From Methylotenera_A sp046598525 (GTDB lineage Bacteria; Pseudomonadota; Gammaproteobacteria; Burkholderiales; Methylophilaceae), in contig JBKJIJ010000011.1 in assembly GCA_046598525.1 (NCBI GenBank), forward strand, positions 102,111-166,110: a stretch of 64,000 bases of DNA. Reading direction: 5' to 3'. The position numbers and the translations under genes were made by a program. Position 1 is the stretch's first letter. Each line of letters opens with the position of its first letter. Under the pieces are notes generated by a model. That model had not been told where the DNA came from. It did no database searches and worked only from the letters and a program-made list of their open reading frames with translations. This document shows positions 61,207 to 64,000 of the stretch, in pieces.

Positions 61207-61437
61207 CTAGATTTGCATTTCATCATTAATATTAAATTTTAATTTAATATTATCAATATGAGTTTTAACAGTGTCCAAAACTTGATTTAGTTGATCATCC
61301 TTCGATTGAATATACCAATTAACTCCCTTGTCATCCGACTTTTGCCAATGTATGTCTTGAGAAAAAATAACATCCTTTTTTAGTTCGTTATTAATGGATG
61401 ACGCAATTAATTGCTTGGTAACTATTTCTTTTTCCAT
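61207..61437 (-). CDS. Small protein of unknown function
   Basis: A 76-residue soluble protein, MEKEIVTKQLIASSINNEL..., with IHWQKSDDKGVNWYIQSKDDQLNQVLDTVKTHIDNIK. No signal peptide or membrane segment; the pattern suggests a short beta strand pair followed by a helix. I do not recognise the family. Isolated on the reverse strand in the accessory region. Confidence 0.5.
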   Translation of the reverse strand: MEKEIVTKQLIASSINNELKKDVIFSQDIHWQKSDDKGVNWYIQSKDDQLNQVLDTVKTHIDNIKLKFNINDEMQI

Positions 61438-61606
61438 GATTGATCCTATCTACTAATAATATAAAGATAATTCATTTAATGATAATAATAAAGAATTAAA
61501 AGCTCATTTCAGAGCTTTCTTAAAACTGTTTCTAATTGTGGACTTACATAACTCCACCATCTGCAGGCTTATTTATCACGTTTTTTCCTTTAGGGATGGA
61601 TTTATT

Positions 61607-61835
61607 TTACTTAGTATTACAAACGTTATCTCGATGTTTATCAGATGGTTTACCTGCAACATTTATTTCACCAGGTTGTATTTACAAATAATTGCCATTT
61701 TTTGTTGAATTTGGTACTGCATCTTTTTGTCGTTGCGCGGGAGGACCGCTATCAACTGGCTCTGCATAAACTTGAACTGATAAAGTTGAAAAAATGATGC
61801 AAGTAAAAGTGCTTGAAAATTTTTATTTTTGCTTT
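61607..61835 (-). pseudogene. Decayed gene for a small secreted protein
   Basis: One reading frame encodes FSSTFTCIIFSTLSVQVYA (signal-peptide-like), EPVDSGPPAQRQKDAVPNS, then NGNYL, a TAA stop (near 61685), and in the same frame IQPGEINVAGKPSDKHRDNV-CNTK ending at TAA 61607. There is also no start codon: the frame is closed by a TAA just before the signal-like part. Both faults suggest a broken gene of about 70-75 residues. The rest of the gap 61438-62044 shows nothing else. Confidence 0.5.
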
Positions 61836-62044
61836 CCAAAATCTTGTGTTTATTGTCCTAAATTAAATTAGGATACACAAATGTTATTAGGATAGTGTCT
61901 AACAAAATGTAGGGAATTGCCTGATAAGACTTTAGAACTATTCATACATAAACATTTAATTCTTTAAAGTATAGAACAGCATAGCTTTCTATGATAAGCC
62001 CCCAGCTCCAAAGCCTTTTTTTATCAATTAAAAGCTGTATGAAA

Positions 62045-62461
62045 CTACAAGTCACTGGAATTTGTGAATGCTCTTGCGTTTGCAATTGCTTCATCTTTAA
62101 TTAAATTTGCCGAATTAATACAAATTTGTTTTTCAGCTTTGCTATCGCACATTTCAACAGCCGCTTCATAAGTAGTATTAGCTAAAACTATCCTAGCATT
62201 TACATTATTCTCCAAGGTAGGATTTAATCTAGCGTTAAGATAAGCTTCAGTCACTTTTCGCTGACCATCGGCTTTTATATTACAGATTTTATTAGTTGAA
62301 CTTGAAATTTGATTACAAGCCGCCGCATCAAATTTATGTTGTTGTGCCGCTTTTTCCATTGAAAGTTTATACTCATTTTTTGTGATTTTTTTTTCTAATT
62401 CCTCCGCATTAACAACAGTTGCAAAAGTAAACGTTAATAAAATCAAAATAACATTTCGCAT
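62045..62461 (-). CDS. Small exported protein with internal Cys/Ala repeat
   Basis: A 138-residue protein with a signal peptide (MRNVILILLTFTFATVVNA). The mature part repeats a unit twice: CNQISSSTNKIC...KADGQRKVTEAYLNARLNP and CDSKAEKQIC...NLIKDEAIANARA, i.e. Cys-x8-10-Cys followed by an Ala-rich helix. Similar exported proteins with this Cys-pair and AxA helix pattern occur in betaproteobacteria, with no known function. AAGGAA lies just upstream of the ATG. Confidence 0.65.
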   Translation of the reverse strand: MRNVILILLTFTFATVVNAEELEKKITKNEYKLSMEKAAQQHKFDAAACNQISSSTNKICNIKADGQRKVTEAYLNARLNPTLENNVNARIVLANTTYEAAVEMCDSKAEKQICINSANLIKDEAIANARAFTNSSDL

Positions 62462-62480
62462 ATAGATTCCTTAAAGGTAA

Positions 62481-62723
62481 TTAAATTTGGTTCGAATCAC
62501 CCTCAGGTGAAGTGTCTGACATAATTCGCAAGATTCTCTTTAAATCTTGCATTTGTTTCTCAGCCCGTTCATTTTTGGATTCATAAGCGTCAGAACCTTC
62601 AACAAAATCCTCATGTTGATTATGTGCATTCAGTTTTAATTGATTTTTAGTAATGTCCGATTGACGTTTTGACTTCGCATTAAATTCATAGCCCTTGTAA
62701 CCATTATCATTTTTATACATTTC
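62481..62723 (-). CDS. Small hydrophilic protein of unknown function
   Basis: An 80-residue charged protein starting MYKNDNGYKGYEFNAKSKR and ending LRIMSDTSPEGDSNQI. The ATG at 62721-62723 has AGAGG at 7 nt; an ATG two codons earlier and an open frame back to 62807 are less likely. Contains a helical EDFVEGSDAYESKNERAEKQ stretch. Its end lies 20 bp before the start of the exported-protein gene, so the two are probably co-transcribed. Confidence 0.55.
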   Translation of the reverse strand, partial: EMYKNDNGYKGYEFNAKSKRQSDITKNQLKLNAHNQHEDFVEGSDAYESKNERAEKQMQDLKRILRIMSDTSPEGDSNQI

Positions 62724-62807
62724 CATGCCTCTTTCATTTAAGTTAAATTCGCACAAGTTGATAAGTAAAAAATTAACGGCATTGTAATAAATACCCAGTG
62801 TGAGCAT

Positions 62808-63338
62808 TCAAATACTCATCACACCTTAGTAAATTTTTACCTTATACCGACTAAATTAGGCACAGCAGCTTGTGTTGTCTGTTCGATTTCCAACATAACT
62901 TAGATTTTTTACAGCATTGATCGTATTTTTAGATAATTTGCGAAAATTCAACAGAAATAGCCTAATTTGAATATATGGGTGGGTAGGCATCAATGTGCCA
63001 GTGCATTAATTTAGACATTGGCCGCGAAAATATTACCGACAAATATTGGAATAACTATCCTTAAGAAAGCATTTATTATCGAACCTTTACACAAGCTAAT
63101 GCATGCCCAGAATGCAACGCGCAAGGTTGTTTTGCATTCCTTGCGAAATTACTTACTCTGAATATAAATTCCTCATCGATCAAAATGAAGTCCTGATTAG
63201 ATCATGTATCGCTGAACTGTATGTATTAAAAGCCTCCCGTATTATGTGAACGTGGCTTGTAAATCATCTATAAAGAGAAATGTAATTCATTTTAAATTAT
63301 CAGTTTTTTCAAAACATTAATTTTACACAAACTGGCCG
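62808..63338. other. Intergenic region without a convincing gene
   Basis: About 530 bp of AT-rich sequence. On the + strand an ATG at 62993 opens 23 codons (MCQCINLDIGRENITDKYWNN...) to a TAA, and the same frame continues open for about 45 more codons with ACPECNAQGC. This may be a decayed zinc-ribbon-like gene, but the support is weak. No RNA gene or repeat is evident. Confidence 0.35.
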
Positions 63339-64000
63339 TCAATAAAAGTGATACAACTTACTAAAGAAACATGCCTGATTACGTCCATTACTTTTTGCTT
63401 TGTATATAGCTGCGTCAGAATTTTTTAATAATGTTTCAGGAGTTATAGCATCCATTGGATAAAAAGTAATGCCTACACTACAAGATATTTTTGTAGTTTT
63501 ATCTTTTAATATAAAAGGTTTAGAAATTTCCTCAACGATTTTTTTACTAATTGTTTCGACATGTCTGTGAGAGTAACTATAAATTCATCTCCTCCCAATC
63601 TCGCTAGCGTATCCGTTTTTCTAATACACGAATCAATTCGTTTTGAAACTTATTGTAATAAATCGTCTCCCGCGTGGTGACCAAAGTTATTATTAATCAC
63701 TTTGAATAAATCTAAATCAATAAACATTAGGGCGATGGGAAGGCCTGTTCTATCAGAATGTTTAATGTCGTGTTCAAGTCGATCATTAAATAGTCGCCGA
63801 TTGGGTAAGCCAGTCAGCACATCATAATTGGTCTTATGCCAACTTAATTCTTCTGTTGCTTTTCGTTTTGTGATGTCATGTAAAAAAGCAAACCACAGCT
63901 TCTACTTGCTGATTTTTGCTCATAACTGGGGCAAGTATATATTCAAACTCATGCTTAGCACCCATTTTGGTAGGGTGAACTATTTCGCAAATCACATTTC
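63339..64000 (-). pseudogene. Broken PAS-GGDEF (diguanylate cyclase-like) gene, 3' part
   Basis: Reverse-strand reading gives the end of a PAS domain (KHEFEYILAPVMSKNQQVEAVVCF), then DITKRKATEELSWHKTNYDVLTGLPNRRLFNDRLE, FIDLDLFKVINNNFGHHAGDDLL and ARLGGDEFIV, the GGDEF signature. It is interrupted three times: a frameshift at the A6 run 63882-63887, an in-frame TAA at 63650-63652 and a frameshift near 63561; after that the third frame continues ISCSVGITFYP...LLKNSDAAIYKAKSNGRN to TGA at 63339. The 5' part lies beyond the window. A functional enzyme is not expected. Confidence 0.85.

Noticed and set aside
1..64000. CRISPR array
   Set aside because: I saw no run of regularly spaced identical repeats and no cas gene; all repeats found are palindromic dispersed elements.

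Overview
The window looks like chromosomal DNA of an AT-rich, aerobic, Gram-negative betaproteobacterium. The gene neighbourhoods lolB-ispE-tRNA-Gln-prs-rplY-pth-ychF, fdx-coaD-rsmD-M16-M16-ftsY-ftsE-ftsX and grpE-dnaK-dnaJ are typical of that class. AT-richness together with an Entner-Doudoroff pair (edd, eda) suggests a Methylophilaceae-like methylotroph (Methylotenera group). That family placement is inference; no C1 oxidation gene lies in the window.

Layout. 1-13.2 kb is a lipopolysaccharide and sugar region: a partial glycosyltransferase, a HAD phosphatase, eda and edd, a carbamoyltransferase, three sugar-kinase-like proteins (one a tandem double kinase), a family 9 glycosyltransferase, a lipid A acyltransferase, and waaP, waaG and waaC. 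13.3-17.3 kb is the DnaK chaperone set, with two well-formed sigma-32 promoters (before grpE and before dnaK). 17.4-23.9 kb holds a small secreted protein, a 2OG-oxygenase-like protein, gloA, ferredoxin, coaD, rsmD and two M16 peptidases. 24.1-26.8 kb is ftsY-ftsE-ftsX. 26.8-36.4 kb carries a type I secretion-like operon (ABC, HlyD, TolC) with a LysR regulator, then a stress protein, a diiron oxidase-like protein, a methyltransferase and an alpha/beta hydrolase; this block separates ftsX from rpoH, which are adjacent in many proteobacteria. 36.5-45.9 kb has rpoH, a dynamin-like GTPase, a DUF971 protein, ubiE-ubiJ-ubiB, a DUF2147 protein, a sodium:solute symporter and mutM. 45.9-50.0 kb is a GldA/GldF/GldG-like ABC-2 system with a DUF4340 protein. 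50.2-57.6 kb is housekeeping (TPR protein, lolB, ispE, tRNA-Gln, prs, rplY, pth, ychF). From tRNA-Met at 57.8 kb to the end the DNA changes character: small orphan and secreted genes, an IS256-family element with an amber codon in its transposase, a tRNA-like fragment and at least two decayed genes, including a broken PAS-GGDEF gene at the right edge. This looks like an eroding accessory region.

Most notable. rpoH has no ATG, GTG, TTG or CTG codon at the position where its conserved N-terminus begins. A perfect Shine-Dalgarno instead precedes ATC and ATT codons, so translation probably starts at AUU or AUC. A CIRCE (HrcA) operator lies just upstream of the same gene. With the sigma-32 promoters on grpE and dnaK, this gives a wiring scheme of HrcA -> rpoH -> DnaK chaperones. 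Other points of interest are a family of roughly 100 bp imperfect palindromes with conserved ends, an ABC exporter whose nucleotide-binding site has lost several catalytic residues, and very small secreted genes in the accessory region.
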